Shown one piece after another: positions 1 through 8,812 of a stretch of DNA of 64,000 nt. Under the pieces are notes generated by a model that did no database searches, had not been told where the DNA came from, and worked only from the letters and a program-made list of their open reading frames with translations. The stretch comes from an uncultured Muribaculaceae bacterium. Lineage in GTDB: Bacteria; Bacteroidota; Bacteroidia; Bacteroidales; Muribaculaceae. The number at the start of each line of letters is the position of its first letter. Position 1 is the stretch's first letter. The stretch covers positions 124,001 through 188,000 of the forward strand of contig CAJOFM010000001.1 in assembly GCA_905233915.1 (NCBI GenBank), in the 5' to 3' direction. The position numbers were made by a program, and so were the translations under genes.

Positions 1-2
1 TG

Positions 3-794
3 ATGGGCCAGATTGTTACATCTAGACAAGGCGCGGAGCACAAAATTGATGTGGATAGCATTATTAATGACTTTGACAGCCGACCGGCCTTTGGCATCTA
101 CAAGGACACTTACTTTGTCGGTGGTACGGCATTGAACCATAAGCCGACCGAGTTCAACAGCGACGTGAAGTTTCAAATCAGTTTCCGCCACAGGCTCACC
201 AAGTCCATCCTGCCCTTGCACAGCCACCTGTTCTTGCAATACTCACAGAAGGCGATTTGGAACGTGTTTGAGGAGTCGTTGCCCTTCCACGACCTGAACT
301 TCAATCCCGGCATCGGTGTGCAGAATCTGGTTGTGTATAACGGTAAACTTGTGGGAAATGGCACGATTATGCTCGAACATGAGTCCAACGGGCGTGACGG
401 CGAGGCATCGCGCAGTTGGAACAAGGTTTCAGTCGCATATGCGGCAGTGATTGACCCTCGACTGGAAGTGTATTTCAAGACTTGGATTCCCATCATCGAC
501 GGGCAGCAGAACAAGGACATCCTCAAGTACTGCGGTATTTTCCAGACGGGTACACAGTTTATCTCGGCCGACAGGCGTTGGGTGGCCGATGTCACCTTTG
601 TGAAACGCCAGGGATGGAACCTCAATTTCAACACAATTCTGAATGTGGGATTCCGCTTCAGCAAGAGGGATAACCAGTACCTGATGCTGCACTTCTATGA
701 CGGCTACGGCGAGAACCTGCTCGACTACAACAAGTATCACTGCCGCCTGCGCATCGGTTTGTTGATCCGCCCCAATTTCTTCAGCGACTTCTAA
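3..794 (+). CDS. pldA: Outer-membrane phospholipase A1 (OMPLA), 5'-truncated by window edge
   Basis: OMPLA hydrolyses phospholipid acyl esters in the outer membrane, as a calcium-dependent dimer in well-studied members. The visible 263 residues carry the family signatures: YSQKAIWNVFEESLPF at about 80-95, and an active-site segment with His126-x-Ser128-Asn-Gly followed by SRSWN with Asn140. The Ser-to-Asn spacing of 12 equals that of the E. coli His142/Ser144/Asn156 triad. The rest alternates short strands as expected for a beta-barrel, ending in Phe (FFSDF). The ATG at position 3 gives no signal peptide, so the true start most likely lies upstream of the window. The DUF4421 gene follows 37 bases downstream on the same strand. 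Confidence 0.88.
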   Translation: MGQIVTSRQGAEHKIDVDSIINDFDSRPAFGIYKDTYFVGGTALNHKPTEFNSDVKFQISFRHRLTKSILPLHSHLFLQYSQKAIWNVFEESLPFHDLNFNPGIGVQNLVVYNGKLVGNGTIMLEHESNGRDGEASRSWNKVSVAYAAVIDPRLEVYFKTWIPIIDGQQNKDILKYCGIFQTGTQFISADRRWVADVTFVKRQGWNLNFNTILNVGFRFSKRDNQYLMLHFYDGYGENLLDYNKYHCRLRIGLLIRPNFFSDF

Positions 795-814
795 CGGATT
801 TCAACAATTCTCAT

Positions 815-822
815 TACCTTTG
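815..822 (+). promoter_or_regulatory. Possible -7 promoter box (TACCTTTG)
   Basis: TACCTTTG matches the Bacteroidetes TAnnTTTG box and lies only 9 bases before the ATG at 832. No TTTG -33 element is visible at the usual spacing, so this could be chance. If it is active, the leader would be only a few bases. Confidence 0.35.
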
Positions 823-831
823 CAGCCATTG

Positions 832-2034
832 ATGAAACGTTGTTTACTGATATTGTTGCTCGTGCTCAGTGCCACGATGCTGCCTGGCGGACGGCTGTCG
901 GGACAGGACGTTGTGTCCAGCCAAGACACTATTCAGCAACTCAGCCGACTGCAGAAAATGAAGTCACGCGTTCAGCAACGCATCGACGAGAAAATCAACG
1001 AGCCCTACGACACCACGCGCAACAGTGGCTACTGGTGGCGCGCCCTCAAGCACGGCAAGGTGAACTTCAAGGACAGCACCATGGGTTATCCCAAATTCGT
1101 GATGTTCTGCTACAGGACCTACGTGTGGGGAGACCGCGCATTCAACAGTTATGACAGCTCCTATGTGAAAGCGACCGGCAAGAACTGGAAACTCATCTTG
1201 AAAAGCAACAACTGGGTGGACTCCTACATCGGTCATCCCGTCAAAAACGTGAACCAGATCATGAACAGCAATCTGGTGTCCAACATCGGTCTGTCGCTGT
1301 CATTCATGGCGGTGAGTGTGGGCTATTCAATAAGCGTGAGCAATCTGATACATGGAGGCAAAGTATCCAACAAAATTGACTTCTCGTTCACCTGCGCACG
1401 CTTTACCGCCGATGCCTTCTATTGGGAAAACAACAACGACATTAATATAACCTATAAAATCAAGAATGTTGAGGGGGTGGATGATGGCCTACACAAGCTC
1501 AAGCAGCCAGGCATCAGTCGCAAAGCGATGGGGTTAACGGCCTATTACTTCTTCAACAACCGGCGCTATGCCCAGGCAGCGGCCTATTGCTTCTCGAAAT
1601 ACCAGAAGCGCAGTGCCGGTTCATGGCTGGCAGGTATCAGCCTGCAGCATTTTGACGTGAAATTTGATGTCGAAAAGATGTCTGAGGAAATACGCACTTA
1701 TTTCCCCACGCAAGCCGATGCCCCACGCACTCTTTACAATGACTATTGCCTGCTCTTCGGCTACGGCTACAATTGGGTGCTAGGAAAAAATTGGCTGCTG
1801 AATGCCACCGCGACGCCCTATGTGGGATACCGCTACAACCATTTCCACATTGCCGGCAACACGCCAAGTGCCTTGTCATTAAACCTGCGCGCCCGCATCG
1901 GGGCCGTCTATAACCACAAGCAATACTTTGTGGCCTTCCAGAGTTTTGCCGACCATCACCGCTACTCGTCACACACCAGCAAACTAGTCAACTCCGTGCT
2001 GGAGTTTTCCATCATAGGCGGAATCAGATTCTAG
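832..2034 (+). CDS. DUF4421-family outer-membrane-like protein
   Basis: This 400-residue protein begins with a signal peptide (MKRCLLILLLVLSATML) and continues with a polar region and alternating short aromatic strands typical of Bacteroidetes outer-membrane proteins. The segment YRTYVWGDRAFNSYD, followed by a WVDSY stretch, is what I recognise as the DUF4421 family, whose biochemical role is unknown. The C-terminus ends in a strand-like GGIRF with terminal Phe, consistent with barrel insertion. The ATG at 832 was chosen over an in-frame TTG at 820 because it places the positively charged n-region of the signal peptide first. It follows the phospholipase gene on the same strand with a 37-base gap, so the two may be cotranscribed. 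Confidence 0.65.
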   Translation: MKRCLLILLLVLSATMLPGGRLSGQDVVSSQDTIQQLSRLQKMKSRVQQRIDEKINEPYDTTRNSGYWWRALKHGKVNFKDSTMGYPKFVMFCYRTYVWGDRAFNSYDSSYVKATGKNWKLILKSNNWVDSYIGHPVKNVNQIMNSNLVSNIGLSLSFMAVSVGYSISVSNLIHGGKVSNKIDFSFTCARFTADAFYWENNNDINITYKIKNVEGVDDGLHKLKQPGISRKAMGLTAYYFFNNRRYAQAAAYCFSKYQKRSAGSWLAGISLQHFDVKFDVEKMSEEIRTYFPTQADAPRTLYNDYCLLFGYGYNWVLGKNWLLNATATPYVGYRYNHFHIAGNTPSALSLNLRARIGAVYNHKQYFVAFQSFADHHRYSSHTSKLVNSVLEFSIIGGIRF

Positions 2035-2093
2035 TCCTTGCCATAGAGCGACCGCCAGGGCACAGGAAAAAGACTAAGGTTTAAAAAAACACC

Positions 2094-2121
2094 AAGCGGG
2101 CCGATCAATCTCGGCCCGCTT
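2094..2121. terminator. Strong hairpin terminator, best oriented for the tRNA on the minus strand
   Basis: Perfect 11-base arms (AAGCGGGCCGA at 2094-2104 and its complement at 2111-2121) enclose a 6-base loop. Read on the minus strand, the hairpin is followed by a run of seven T, so it should terminate the tRNA-Arg transcript. It may also act on the DUF4421 transcript, with a poorer T tract. Confidence 0.75.
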
Positions 2122-2220
2122 GTCATATCCGGTTGTAAAAAAACTCGCCAAAAACTCACCAATTGCACAACCACATTCCAACTTAAACATTGGCAATCAA
2201 TCAGTTACAAAAACAATTTG

Positions 2221-2292
2221 TGAACCCGTGGGGAGTCGAACCCCAATCGAAGGAACCGGAATCCTTTATTCTATCCATTGAACTACGGGTCC
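2221..2292 (-). tRNA. tRNA-Arg (anticodon CCG)
   Basis: The minus strand folds into a complete 72-base cloverleaf. Acceptor GGACCCG pairs with CGGGTTC (one G-U), the anticodon stem AAGGA/TCCTT encloses TTCCGGT with anticodon CCG, and the T arm TGGGG/CCCCA encloses a TTCGACT loop. The discriminator base is A and no CCA is encoded. It decodes CGG arginine codons. Confidence 0.95.
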
Positions 2293-2377
2293 AAGAGGCA
2301 TTTTCGGGGAAATGCGGGGAATTCTTGTGAAGAAACCCATTTTCGCGAAATGCGGGGCAAAATTACGGCAATTTTTG

Positions 2378-2385
2378 TAACTTTG
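2378..2385 (+). promoter_or_regulatory. Promoter -7 box of ung (TAACTTTG)
   Basis: TAACTTTG matches TAnnTTTG and lies 25 bases before the ATG at 2411, a typical leader length. No good -33 TTTG is seen at the standard spacing. Confidence 0.55.
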
Positions 2386-2410
2386 CAACAACCAATCCGC
2401 AAAAACCATT

Positions 2411-3076
2411 ATGAACGTACGCATCGAACCTTCTTGGAACCGTGTGCTTGCCGCTGAATGGGAAGCGCCTTACTTTAAACAATTGACCGATTTTGTCCGT
2501 CAGGAATATGCGACACATCAGGTGTTTCCGCCTGGGCGCCAGATATTCGCGGCATTTGACGCGGCACCGTTTGAACAAGTCAAGGTGGTGATACTTGGTC
2601 AGGACCCCTATCATGGCGTCGGTCAGGCTAACGGATTGTGCTTCAGCGTGAATGATGGCATACCGATGCCGCCGTCACTGGTGAACATCTTCAAGGAGGT
2701 GCATGACGACGTGGGCGCACCGATTCCCGCCAATGGTGACTTGTCGCGGTGGGCACGCCAGGGTGTGTTGCTGCTGAATGCCACGCTCACGGTGCAGGCT
2801 CACCAACCGCTGTCACACCAGGGCAAGGGCTGGGAGGAGTTTACCGACCACGTGATTGCCCATTTGGCCCAGGAACGAGAGCACCTTGTGTTCATGCTGT
2901 GGGGGGCCTATGCTAAGCGAAAAGGTGCGTTTATCGACCGCATGCGCCACCTGGTGCTGACGGCAGCCCACCCCTCTCCCCTATCGGCTAACCGCGGCGG
3001 ATTCTTTGGCACCCACCATTTCTCCCGCGCCAATGATTACCTGATGCAACACGGCCTCACCCCCATCGAATGGTGA
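2411..3076 (+). CDS. ung: Uracil-DNA glycosylase, family 1
   Basis: The enzyme removes uracil from DNA to start base-excision repair in the cytoplasm. The 221-residue length is normal for family 1. The water-activating motif GQDPYHG is at residues 63-69 (catalytic Asp65). The Leu/His minor-groove loop HPSPLSANRGGFFG starts at about residue 187, preceded by the uracil-binding LLLNATLTV stretch. The start at 2411 follows the TAACTTTG promoter box by 25 bases and precedes the conserved PSWNRVL N-terminus. It appears monocistronic, flanked by a tRNA on the other strand and by an M16 peptidase gene with its own promoter. Confidence 0.97.
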   Translation: MNVRIEPSWNRVLAAEWEAPYFKQLTDFVRQEYATHQVFPPGRQIFAAFDAAPFEQVKVVILGQDPYHGVGQANGLCFSVNDGIPMPPSLVNIFKEVHDDVGAPIPANGDLSRWARQGVLLLNATLTVQAHQPLSHQGKGWEEFTDHVIAHLAQEREHLVFMLWGAYAKRKGAFIDRMRHLVLTAAHPSPLSANRGGFFGTHHFSRANDYLMQHGLTPIEW

Positions 3077-3095
3077 AAAATCACATCGGAATGGC

Positions 3096-3123
3096 TTGGT
3101 CAACAAAATATTGATTACCTTTG
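3096..3123 (+). promoter_or_regulatory. Promoter of the M16 peptidase gene (TTGG ... TACCTTTG)
   Basis: The -7 box TACCTTTG is at 3116-3123, with a TTGG element at 3096-3099 (16-base gap, somewhat short). The ATG at 3185 lies 61 bases downstream, leaving an A/T-rich leader. Confidence 0.6.
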
Positions 3124-3184
3124 CCATCTATAAACGACATTTTAATTCATTACATAACAAACTAAACCAATTATCAATCACGAC

Positions 3185-6091
3185 ATGAAAATGACTAGAA
3201 TCATGATGTCATTGCTGGCCGGCCTGATCTGCTTGGGCTTGTCGGCAAAGGCGCCTGTGGCCACCACCGTCCCCGGTGACCCCACAGCCACCAAGATGTA
3301 CACGTTGAGCAATGGCCTCAAGGTGTTCCTAAGTGAGAACCATCAGAGTCCGCGCATCACGGCCCATATCGCCGTGCGCACCGGCTCGCGTAACGACCCC
3401 GCCGAGACCACCGGTCTTGCCCACTACCTGGAGCACCTGATGTTCAAGGGCACCCAGCAGTACGGCACGAGCAACTATGCCGCCGAGAAGCCCCTTCTCG
3501 ACACCATCGAGGCCCGCTACGAGCAGTACCGTCTCGTGAAGGATCCCGAGCGTCGCCGCGTGCTGTACCATGAGATTGACAGCATCTCGCAGCTGGCCGC
3601 CCAGTACAACATCCCCAACGAGTATGACAAACTGATGGCCGGCATCGGTGGCCAGGGCACTAACGCCTATACCAGCACCGACGTGACCTGCTACACCGAG
3701 GACATCCCCGCCAACGAGGTTGACCGCTGGGCCCGCATCCAGGCCGACCGTTTCCAGAACATGGTCATCCGCGGTTTCCACACCGAGCTGGAGGCTGTGT
3801 ATGAGGAGTACAACATCGGCATCGCCCAGGACCAGAGAAAGATTTTCGAGGCCATGAGCGCCAAGCTGTTCCCCACGCACCCCTATGGCACACAGACGAC
3901 CATCGGTACGCAGGAGCACTTGAAGAACCCGTCGATCACCAACATCAAGAACTACTTCAACAACTACTACTGCCCGAACAACGTGGCCATCTGTATGGCC
4001 GGCGACTTCAACAGTGACGAGGTTATCGAGATTCTGGAGCGCCACTTCGGCAGCTGGAAACCCAACAACAACCTCTATCGTCCCGAATTTGCTCCCCTCC
4101 AGCCTATCACTGCCCCCATCGACACCACCGTCATGGGCCAGGAGGCTGAGTTCGTGGCCCTGGGCTGGCGCTTTGGTGCCGGCAACACGCTGCAGTGCGA
4201 CACGATGGACGTAGTGTCCGATATGCTCTCTAACGGCACGGCAGGCCTCATCGACCTGAACCTGAACCAGACGATGAAGGTGATGGGCGCTGGTGCCTTC
4301 ACCGATCCCATGACCGATTACTCGATGCTCATGCTCCTGGGTTATCCCAACGAGGGTCAGACCCTGGAGGAGGTGCGCGAACTCCTGCTGGGCGAGATCG
4401 CCAAGCTGCGCGCCGGCGACTTTGACGACGACCTGCTGGTGAGCGTTGTGAACAACAACAAGCTCCAGTACCTGCGCTCGCTTGACAACAACCGCTCCCG
4501 CACCAGCCAACTGGTGAACGCCTTCATCAACCACGTGGACTGGGCACAGGAAGTGGGCAAGCTCGACCGCAAGGCCGGCATGACCAAGCAGCAGATTGTG
4601 GACTTTGCCAACCGCTACCTGAACAACAACTTCGTGTGCGTTTACAAGCGCATGGGCGAGGATACCACCGAGAAGAAGATTGACAAGCCCGCCATCACCC
4701 CGATTCCCACCAACCGCGACATGCAGAGCAACTTCGTGCGCAACATCCTGGGCGAAATCGTTGAACCCATCCAGCCGCAGTTTGTGGACTACAGCAAGGA
4801 GATGACCGTTGGCCAGACCAGCAAGAAACTGCCGTTGCTGTACAAGCACAACGACCTGGACGACCTGTTCACGCTGACCTACATGTATGACTTCGGCAAC
4901 ACGGCCGACAACCGCTATGAGACCGCATTGAGCTACATGGACTACCTGGGCACCAAGACGATGAGTGCCACCGAGTTCAAGCAGCGCATGTACAAGCTTG
5001 CCTGCAACATCAGCCTCAATGTGGGCGAAGACAGGACCTACCTGACCCTGAGCGGCTTGAGCGAGAACATGCCCGAGGCACTGAAACTCGCCGAGGACCT
5101 GATGCAGAACGCCCAGGTTGACGAGGGTGCCTATCAGAGCCTGGTTGACCTCATCCTGAAGGCCCGCAACGATGAGAAGCAGAGCCAGGACGCTTGCTTC
5201 AGCCGTCTGAACGCCTATGGCATGTACGGTCCCCGCAATGCCTACACCGACATCATGAGCGCTGAGCAGTTGCGCAACACCAAGCCCGCCGAGCTGCTTA
5301 ACCTCGTCAAGGGCATGCGTGACATGCAGCACACCGTAGTTTATTACGGCCCCATGACCCAGAAGGAACTTGACAAGTGCCTGAAGAAGGTCCACAAGAC
5401 CAAGAAGAACCTGGCCGCTGTTCCCGTTGGCACTCCCTACATGGAGCAGACCACGCCCAGGACCGAGATCCTGATGGCTCCCTACGATGCCAAGAACATC
5501 TACATGGTGCAGTACCACAACGAGGGCACCCAGTGGGCTCCCGAGCACGCCGCTACCATCAACCTGTTCAACGAGTACTTTGGCGGTGGCATGAACAGCA
5601 TCGTCTTCCAGGAACTGCGTGAGGCACGCGGTCTGGCCTACTCAGCATCGGCCTACTACCGCCAGCCCAGCGAGGTTCACCATCCCGAGTATGCCATGAC
5701 CTACATCATCACCCAGAACGACAAGATGATGGACTGCGTGAACGAGTTCAACAAGATCGTGGGCACCATCCCCCAGAGCGAGGCCGCATTTGCCCTCGCC
5801 AAGGACGCCCTCATGAAGAAGCTCGCTTCGCGCCGCACGGTGCGCGGTGCTGTCCTCAACAGCTATATCGCTGCCAAGCGCCTGGGTCTGGACTACGACA
5901 TCAACTCGGTAGTCTTCAACCAGCTGCCCAACCTCAAGCTGAGCGATATCGTCAAGTTTGAGCAGAACTCGATGGCCAACAAGCCCTACCGCTACCTGAT
6001 CCTGGGTAACGAGAAGGAACTTGACACGAAGAGCCTGGAGAAGATCGCTCCCATCCGTCACCTGACACTTGAGGAGATCTTCGGATATTAA
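3185..6091 (+). CDS. Secreted M16-family (insulinase/pitrilysin-like) zinc metallopeptidase
   Basis: A 968-residue peptidase with an N-terminal signal peptide (MMSLLAGLICLGLSAKA), so it probably acts in the periplasm. The inverted zinc motif HYLEH is at residues 80-84, and a glutamate in FHTELEAVYEE (about 199-208) supplies the third ligand. The second half repeats the M16 fold without the zinc motif but keeps the substrate-positioning ELREARGLAYS segment, as in fused two-half pitrilysins. Such enzymes degrade peptides inside a closed chamber. An uninterrupted 739-codon ORF on the opposite strand (3329-5548) is a codon-bias shadow. The gene has its own promoter and a strong downstream terminator, so it is likely monocistronic. 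Confidence 0.92.
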   Translation: MKMTRIMMSLLAGLICLGLSAKAPVATTVPGDPTATKMYTLSNGLKVFLSENHQSPRITAHIAVRTGSRNDPAETTGLAHYLEHLMFKGTQQYGTSNYAAEKPLLDTIEARYEQYRLVKDPERRRVLYHEIDSISQLAAQYNIPNEYDKLMAGIGGQGTNAYTSTDVTCYTEDIPANEVDRWARIQADRFQNMVIRGFHTELEAVYEEYNIGIAQDQRKIFEAMSAKLFPTHPYGTQTTIGTQEHLKNPSITNIKNYFNNYYCPNNVAICMAGDFNSDEVIEILERHFGSWKPNNNLYRPEFAPLQPITAPIDTTVMGQEAEFVALGWRFGAGNTLQCDTMDVVSDMLSNGTAGLIDLNLNQTMKVMGAGAFTDPMTDYSMLMLLGYPNEGQTLEEVRELLLGEIAKLRAGDFDDDLLVSVVNNNKLQYLRSLDNNRSRTSQLVNAFINHVDWAQEVGKLDRKAGMTKQQIVDFANRYLNNNFVCVYKRMGEDTTEKKIDKPAITPIPTNRDMQSNFVRNILGEIVEPIQPQFVDYSKEMTVGQTSKKLPLLYKHNDLDDLFTLTYMYDFGNTADNRYETALSYMDYLGTKTMSATEFKQRMYKLACNISLNVGEDRTYLTLSGLSENMPEALKLAEDLMQNAQVDEGAYQSLVDLILKARNDEKQSQDACFSRLNAYGMYGPRNAYTDIMSAEQLRNTKPAELLNLVKGMRDMQHTVVYYGPMTQKELDKCLKKVHKTKKNLAAVPVGTPYMEQTTPRTEILMAPYDAKNIYMVQYHNEGTQWAPEHAATINLFNEYFGGGMNSIVFQELREARGLAYSASAYYRQPSEVHHPEYAMTYIITQNDKMMDCVNEFNKIVGTIPQSEAAFALAKDALMKKLASRRTVRGAVLNSYIAAKRLGLDYDINSVVFNQLPNLKLSDIVKFEQNSMANKPYRYLILGNEKELDTKSLEKIAPIRHLTLEEIFGY

Positions 6092-6128
6092 GGCTTTAGG
6101 CTTTAGGTATTAGGCTTTAGGCTTAGGG
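6092..6128. repeat. Short tandem repeat of GGCTTTA/GGTATTA units
   Basis: Five degenerate 7-8 base units of the type TTAGGCTTTAGG lie directly behind the peptidase stop codon. The same unit occurs at 24731 and, in inverse orientation, at 45076 and 62887, always between genes. Confidence 0.7.
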
Positions 6129-6164
6129 TCCTTAGGGTCGTTAAAGACCTTAAGGACCTTTTTT
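6127..6164 (+). terminator. Rho-independent terminator of the M16 peptidase gene
   Basis: Arms at 6127-6139 and 6146-6158 pair almost perfectly (GGTCCTTA and GGTC blocks) around a 6-base loop, followed by six T at 6159-6164. Confidence 0.9.
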
Positions 6165-6199
6165 CGTTTCAGAAATTAGGAATTGTGCTGACTTTTCCG

Positions 6200-6207
6200 T
6201 AACTTTG
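6200..6207 (+). promoter_or_regulatory. Promoter -7 box (TAACTTTG) of the dockerin gene pair
   Basis: TAACTTTG lies 31 bases before the ATG at 6239. A TTG at 6183-6185 could be a -33 element but is closer than usual. It probably drives both 6239 and 7083, which are separated by 16 bases. Confidence 0.55.
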
Positions 6208-6238
6208 CGACAACATTTCCAAATAAACTTTTACGACT

Positions 6239-7066
6239 ATGAAAAAAATTATCCTTTTATTGACACTTGTCTTCGCCGCTTTGAGCGCCAATGCATTTGT
6301 TGGGGTATGTGATTCCGTACCCGATGAGAATGGCCGTTTCCACTGCCCTTACATCACGAGGGGCACGATTACCTGGGACGAAGCCACCAAAACGCTCACC
6401 TTGGACAATGCCGTCGTCGAATATTATACCGACAACCGATATGATGGCGTTAGACCCATATCGGTGACCGAGGATGCAACTATCGTGATTCATGGGGAGT
6501 GCAAACTGATTACCAACGGGTTTTCGGCAATGTATTTCTTCAGTTACAGCATCAAGAACATCTCCATCGTTGGCGACGGCAAACTGTACACGTCCAGCAC
6601 CTGGATCGACATTTATCTTTACTGTACACGCCTCACTATCAAAGACATATACTTGGAGACTGTCAATGGCATTGCCAATAACGGTTTTGGCGAATTGTGT
6701 GCCCTCACTTTTGACTCTGTCCTGGCAGACCTCAAAGGGTCGATTGAAAGAATCGGTGAAGGCATCACTTTCAAGAACTGCTCCATCACCTATCCCAAGG
6801 ACGCCTACACCAGCCAATCTAGCGGCTATGGCTATGCCATTTATTGCGGCAACGATGATTATCCCGACCACATTATCATCTCGCGCGACGGCGACAACCC
6901 TGGCGACGTGAACGGTGACGGCGAGGTCAACATCGCCGACGTGAATGCGCTCATCGATGCCGTGCTGAGCGGCAACACCAGCAACAGTGCCTGTGACGTC
7001 AATGCCGACGGCGAAATCAACGTCGCCGACGTCAACGCTGTTATCAACATGATTCTTAACCACTAA
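6239..7066 (+). CDS. Secreted protein with C-terminal dockerin-like module
   Basis: A 275-residue protein with a clear signal peptide (MKKIILLLTLVFAALSANA). The middle (about 25-215) is rich in Thr/Ile strands (GTITWDEATKTLTLDNA; KNISIVGDGKLYTSS) and resembles a short right-handed beta-helix, which I cannot assign to a named family. The C-terminus (about 222-275) holds two EF-hand-like dockerin type I repeats (GDVNGDGEVNIADVNALID and DVNADGEINVADVNAVIN) with the expected Asp/Asn calcium positions. Dockerins bind cohesins in cellulosomes, but no cohesin gene is visible here, and such modules are common on Bacteroidales secreted proteins without a known partner. It is followed 16 bases later by another dockerin protein, probably in the same transcript. 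Confidence 0.75.
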   Translation: MKKIILLLTLVFAALSANAFVGVCDSVPDENGRFHCPYITRGTITWDEATKTLTLDNAVVEYYTDNRYDGVRPISVTEDATIVIHGECKLITNGFSAMYFFSYSIKNISIVGDGKLYTSSTWIDIYLYCTRLTIKDIYLETVNGIANNGFGELCALTFDSVLADLKGSIERIGEGITFKNCSITYPKDAYTSQSSGYGYAIYCGNDDYPDHIIISRDGDNPGDVNGDGEVNIADVNALIDAVLSGNTSNSACDVNADGEINVADVNAVINMILNH

Positions 7067-7082
7067 AAAACGTTATTGTATT

Positions 7083-8711
7083 ATGAGGACATTTTTACCA
7101 TTTCCACGTTTGGCGCTGCTGGCGCTGGCGCTATTGATTGCCGCTTCGTCGGCCATGGCCTACGACTTTGAGGTCGGCGGCATCTATTATAGCAAATGGA
7201 GGCCCAACGAGGTCAATGTCACCTACAAGGATGATACCTACAACTCCTACTCCGGTAGTATCACCATCCCGTCGACCGTGACTCACCAAGGAACGACCTA
7301 CACTGTGGTAGGCGTCGACATGTCTGCTTTTTACCGTTGCACTGGACTGACCAGCGTGACGCTCCCCAACACGATTCAGACAATCGGCAGTTCAGCTTTT
7401 TCGGGATGTACCGCCCTAACCAACATCACGATTCCCAACTCGGTTACCGAAATCGATTATGATGCTTTCAGCGCCTGTAGTGCATTGAAGAAGATTATCA
7501 TACCGAATTCCGTTACCAAATTGGGCTACTATGCATTTGAGAGATGCTTTGCACTTGAAGAGGTGACCCTGAGCAATCAACTCGAAGCTATTGAGTCACT
7601 CACGTTCTATGCCTGCACCAGCCTGAAATCAATCACCATTCCAGCATCTGTCAAGACCATCGAACACCAAGCATTTGAGTTATGTTCCAGTCTTGAAAAC
7701 GTGACGATGTCACGGGGACTTGTGAGCATCTTGGAATTTGCCTTCCGTTCATGTGAGAGTTTGGCACAGGTAACCCTTCCCAATACGGTTACCAACATAG
7801 GTTTTTTATCCTTTGCTAATTGTCCCAACTTGAAGAGAGTGACACTGTCATCGGCGTTAGAGAGCATAGGGAATTCAGCCTTCCGCGAAAGCGGTCTGGA
7901 AAATATCACCATCCCCAAGTCGGTAAAGACCATTGGGGATTATGCTTTTTATGAGTGTGAAGCACTGCAACAGGCCAAAATAGGCGACGGCGTGACCGAA
8001 ATCGGGGCATATGCCTTCTACCGGTGCCCCGAAATGACGACACTCACGCTGGGCAATCACGTGGAGACGATCGGCAGTAATGCCTTCAGCGGCTGTTACA
8101 AACTGGCCGCGGTGAATATCCCCAACTCTGTCATCACACTTGAAGATAACGCTTTCGCCTATTGCCATGCCTTACAAAGCGTGGTCATCGGCAACGGGGT
8201 GAAGACTATCGGCAATTTTGCTTTCCATGAATGTGAGAACATGTCAAATCTGATTATTGGCAACAATGTCACCTCTATCGGCACTAATGCTTTTTACGGA
8301 TGTCAAGCGCTCAAGACAGTGAACATTCCCAACTCGGTGGAAACCATCGGCAACTGCGCCTTCCTGCTATGCAGTGGCCTCACCCGGGTCAACATCGGCA
8401 GCGGCGTCAAGTCGTTCGGCTACGGAGCCTTTGCCGCTGTTCCGCTGCTGACCTCTATCACTTGCCATGCCTTGACACCGCCGACGTTTGTGATTGATGA
8501 CAGTTGGAGCACATTCAGCGACATCGTCTATGAGCAGGCCACGCTCTATGTGCCCAAGGGGTCCATATCACAATACCGCAATGCCGAGATTTGGAAAAAC
8601 TTTACCGACATCCAGGCGATTGTCGATCAAATACCTGGCGACGTGAACGGTGACGGAGAGATCAGCGTCGCCGACGTCAACGCCCTCATTGCCTTCATTC
8701 TCAACCAGTAA
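7083..8711 (+). CDS. BspA-type leucine-rich-repeat protein with a single C-terminal dockerin repeat
   Basis: A 542-residue secreted protein. A signal peptide (about 1-26) is followed by a short strand-rich domain (YDFEVGGIYYSKW), then about 17 BspA-like (LRR_5) repeats of roughly 23 residues with the signature ITIPNSVTEIGxxAFxxCxxL. The end (about 519-542) is one EF-hand dockerin repeat, GDVNGDGEISVADVNALIA, where canonical dockerins have two. BspA-type repeats mediate adhesion or ligand binding at the surface of oral and gut Bacteroidales. The opening YDFEVxGIYY domain is shared with the 48862-50964 protein in this window. Transcription is probably shared with the dockerin gene 16 bases upstream. 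Confidence 0.85.
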   Translation: MRTFLPFPRLALLALALLIAASSAMAYDFEVGGIYYSKWRPNEVNVTYKDDTYNSYSGSITIPSTVTHQGTTYTVVGVDMSAFYRCTGLTSVTLPNTIQTIGSSAFSGCTALTNITIPNSVTEIDYDAFSACSALKKIIIPNSVTKLGYYAFERCFALEEVTLSNQLEAIESLTFYACTSLKSITIPASVKTIEHQAFELCSSLENVTMSRGLVSILEFAFRSCESLAQVTLPNTVTNIGFLSFANCPNLKRVTLSSALESIGNSAFRESGLENITIPKSVKTIGDYAFYECEALQQAKIGDGVTEIGAYAFYRCPEMTTLTLGNHVETIGSNAFSGCYKLAAVNIPNSVITLEDNAFAYCHALQSVVIGNGVKTIGNFAFHECENMSNLIIGNNVTSIGTNAFYGCQALKTVNIPNSVETIGNCAFLLCSGLTRVNIGSGVKSFGYGAFAAVPLLTSITCHALTPPTFVIDDSWSTFSDIVYEQATLYVPKGSISQYRNAEIWKNFTDIQAIVDQIPGDVNGDGEISVADVNALIAFILNQ

Positions 8712-8750
8712 ACCTGGTTGCTCAGCCTGAGTATCATCAGAAAATAGAAT

Positions 8751-8786
8751 AGGGTCCTTGAAGTTATCAGCAACTGCAAGGACCCT
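8751..8786. terminator. Hairpin between convergent genes
   Basis: A perfect 10-base inverted repeat (AGGGTCCTTG at 8751-8760, complement at 8777-8786) with a 16-base loop lies between two converging genes. T runs are poor on both sides, so termination is likely but not certain. Confidence 0.5.
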
Positions 8787-8812
8787 GACTGTTATTGGAA
8801 AATTTCTAACTC

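Noticed and set aside
3329..5548. 739-codon open frame antisense to the M16 peptidase
   Set aside because: The peptidase has clear catalytic motifs; the antisense frame is Val/Leu/His/Gly-rich with no domain, as expected from strong third-position GC bias. The long antisense frames inside malQ (19878-21461), the flavoprotein (31138-32265) and ychF (23672-24667) were rejected for the same reason.
7350..8460. DNA-level tandem repeats in the LRR genes
   Set aside because: The repetition is the protein-level BspA-type leucine-rich repeat; nucleotide identity between units is modest.
6239..8711. Cellulosome components
   Set aside because: Dockerins are present but there is no cohesin, scaffoldin or glycoside hydrolase carrying a dockerin in the window.
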